Source of the DNA: Methanosarcina siciliae T4/M
GTDB taxonomy: Archaea; Halobacteriota; Methanosarcinia; Methanosarcinales; Methanosarcinaceae
Assembly: GCF_000970085.1 (NCBI RefSeq)
Contig: NZ_CP009506.1
Span: forward strand, 1,302,001 to 1,366,000
Reading direction: 5' to 3'
Length of the DNA stretch: 64,000 bases
Shown: piece after piece, positions 63,122 through 64,000 of the stretch
How positions within the stretch are numbered: position 1 is the first letter of the stretch
Layout of the letters: each line of letters starts with the position of its first letter
Made by a program: the position numbers and the translations under genes
Notes under the pieces: generated by a model
The model's database searches: none
Told to the model about the DNA's origin: nothing
The model's input: only the letters and a program-made list of their open reading frames with translations

Positions 63122-63529
63122 ATGAAAATACGAGTTGTCAGTTCAAGAGATGAAATTCTCTCCTTAAACCCGAACGAAAAGGTAATCCACCTTGCGTTCA
63201 GGCCGTCAAATAAAGACATTTTCCTGCTTGTTGAAACATGTCCTAAGCTCGAAATAGTCCAGCTTCCTAAATCATATCAAAAGACTATTTCAAAGTCAAT
63301 GGAGATGTTTCTGGAAATGCAAAAAATCCAGCTGCTTGAGGGAGATGTATGGGGGCACAGAAAGGACCTAAATGAATATTACACCGTCTCTCCCTCAGTA
63401 ATTGCAAAAATAAGGAACATGAAAGCGGAAGGGATTCCAAGTGAATATGTTGCCGAAAAAATGGCTAAAGAAAGCAAACTCAGCCCGAAGATGATCCTTT
63501 ATGTCCTTAACAGAAAACCAGTAGAATAA
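63122..63529 (+). CDS. DUF1699-type conserved archaeal protein, paralogue 3
   Basis: 135 aa with the same N-terminal blocks (KIRVVSSRDEILSLNPNEK, HLAFRPSNKDIF, VETCPKLEIVQLPKSY, ISKSMEMFLEMQ, LEGDVWGHRKDLNEYY) and a variable C-terminal helical pair (SEYVAEKMAKESKLSPKMILYVL). It follows paralogue 2 by 630 bp, with its own AT-rich upstream region, so it is probably a separate transcript. Confidence 0.85.
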   Translation: MKIRVVSSRDEILSLNPNEKVIHLAFRPSNKDIFLLVETCPKLEIVQLPKSYQKTISKSMEMFLEMQKIQLLEGDVWGHRKDLNEYYTVSPSVIAKIRNMKAEGIPSEYVAEKMAKESKLSPKMILYVLNRKPVE

Positions 63530-63653
63530 CAGGTTCCTTTAAAAAATACATTCAGGATATATATTTTGTATCCGGGGTGTATGAATAACGGTAGCTGAGT
63601 CAGAACATTAACAACATCAAATATTAATAGGAATAGTTCCTGCATCGATAAAT

Positions 63654-63698
63654 TACCTGCATAAACAGTACCTGCATAAATAGTACCTGCATAAATAG
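63654..63698. repeat. Three tandem 15-bp repeats
   Basis: TACCTGCATAAA(C/T)AG occurs at 63654, 63669 and 63684; the first has C, the others T, at the variable position. Confidence 0.8.
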
Positions 63699-63783
63699 GT
63701 GCCCTAATATCTTTTTACGGCACAGGGAAACATCCATACAAAAACATTATTAAAAACAAATTTTCTGGGAAATGGTTTTCTAA

Positions 63784-63822
63784 GAAACAGAGGATGCCCG
63801 AAAGGCATCATGATCCTGTTTC
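63784..63822. other. Two-tier stem structure
   Basis: Outer arms GAAACAG (63784-63790) and CTGTTTC (63816-63822) enclose an inner perfect hairpin GATGCC-CGAAA-GGCATC (63793-63809). It is a candidate structured RNA, a terminator of something upstream, or a repeat end. Confidence 0.5.
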
Positions 63823-64000
63823 ATACACTTTGAAATTTATCCATTTTAAGATTTATACACCTTAAGATTTAGCCCGGACATCTTTCTTTCATTATGGAAT
63901 ATGTATTTTAAAATACATATATTTCAAAATTTATTTTTTTGTTTTTTTCCATATTAAGTTTTTCATTATCGGTTATTCCAGGCAGGTTCCTTCAGACAAG

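Larger units (their letters stand above)
63530..64000. other. Intergenic region at the window end
   Basis: No gene seen. Holds three tandem 15-bp repeats (63654-63698) and a two-tier stem (63784-63822). Confidence 0.5.

Overview
The window is a chromosomal segment of a methanogenic archaeon of the genus Methanosarcina. The evidence is an acetate kinase/phosphotransacetylase pair, two gene sets for the membrane-bound methanophenazine-linked [NiFe] hydrogenase (vhtGACD and vhxGAC), the hyp maturation genes, a methylcobamide:CoM methyltransferase, an F420 biosynthesis gene (cofE), tetrahydrofolate C1 genes of the kind known in M. barkeri, and archaeal information-processing genes (hel308, ABCE1, cdc48/VAT, tiaS). 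Intergenic regions are long and AT-rich, starts are often TTG or GTG after strong GGAGG/AGGTGA sites, and TATA boxes are visible upstream of several genes. The presence of vhx beside vht points to the barkeri/acetivorans side of the genus; I cannot fix the species. I saw no rRNA, tRNA or CRISPR array.

Layout. 0.1-3.1 kb: a minus-strand operon of a membrane-anchored winged-helix regulator, a single-pass membrane protein with beta domains, and a HEAT-repeat lipoprotein. 3.5-8 kb: an orphan ATP-grasp acyl-CoA synthetase subunit, ackA, pta (acetate activation) and the divergent iron-sulfur flavoprotein isf. 8-14.7 kb: a CLC chloride channel, a very large NACHT-HEAT protein and a methyltransferase. 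15-17.5 kb: an orphan WbpG-like amidotransferase followed by gene debris. 17.6-32 kb: the hydrogen-uptake region, with vhxGAC, a peptidoglycan-binding-domain protein resembling contractile-injection-system accessory proteins, vhtGACD, and the divergent hypCDABE genes, whose intergenic regions carry 18-bp and 12-bp tandem repeats. Only one maturation protease (vhtD) is present for two large subunits, and hypF is absent from the window.

32-48 kb: PRC-barrel protein, cdc48/VAT, nadE, tiaS, an HTH regulator, then a C1/folate cluster (purN, glyA, folD, a dihydropteroate-synthase-related gene, metV, metF), a DUF1638-like gene and cofE. 48-53 kb: a chagasin-type cysteine protease inhibitor beside a papain-like protease, a tnpB remnant, thioredoxin, a DUF1699-type gene, and a nitroreductase pseudogene with two in-frame ochre codons. 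53-64 kb: a structured tandem repeat region, a metallo-beta-lactamase-fold protein, an EMC6-like membrane protein, ABCE1, hel308, hisD, and two more DUF1699-type paralogues.

How it fits together: hydrogenase, maturation and acetate-activation genes cover energy metabolism, and the folate genes feed serine/glycine, purine and methyl-group synthesis. The least explained items are the NACHT-HEAT protein, the papain/chagasin pair, the membrane HTH-HEAT operon, the injection-system-like PG-binding protein, the three DUF1699 paralogues with a palindrome upstream of the first, and a dispersed two-hairpin repeat whose stems show compensatory changes.
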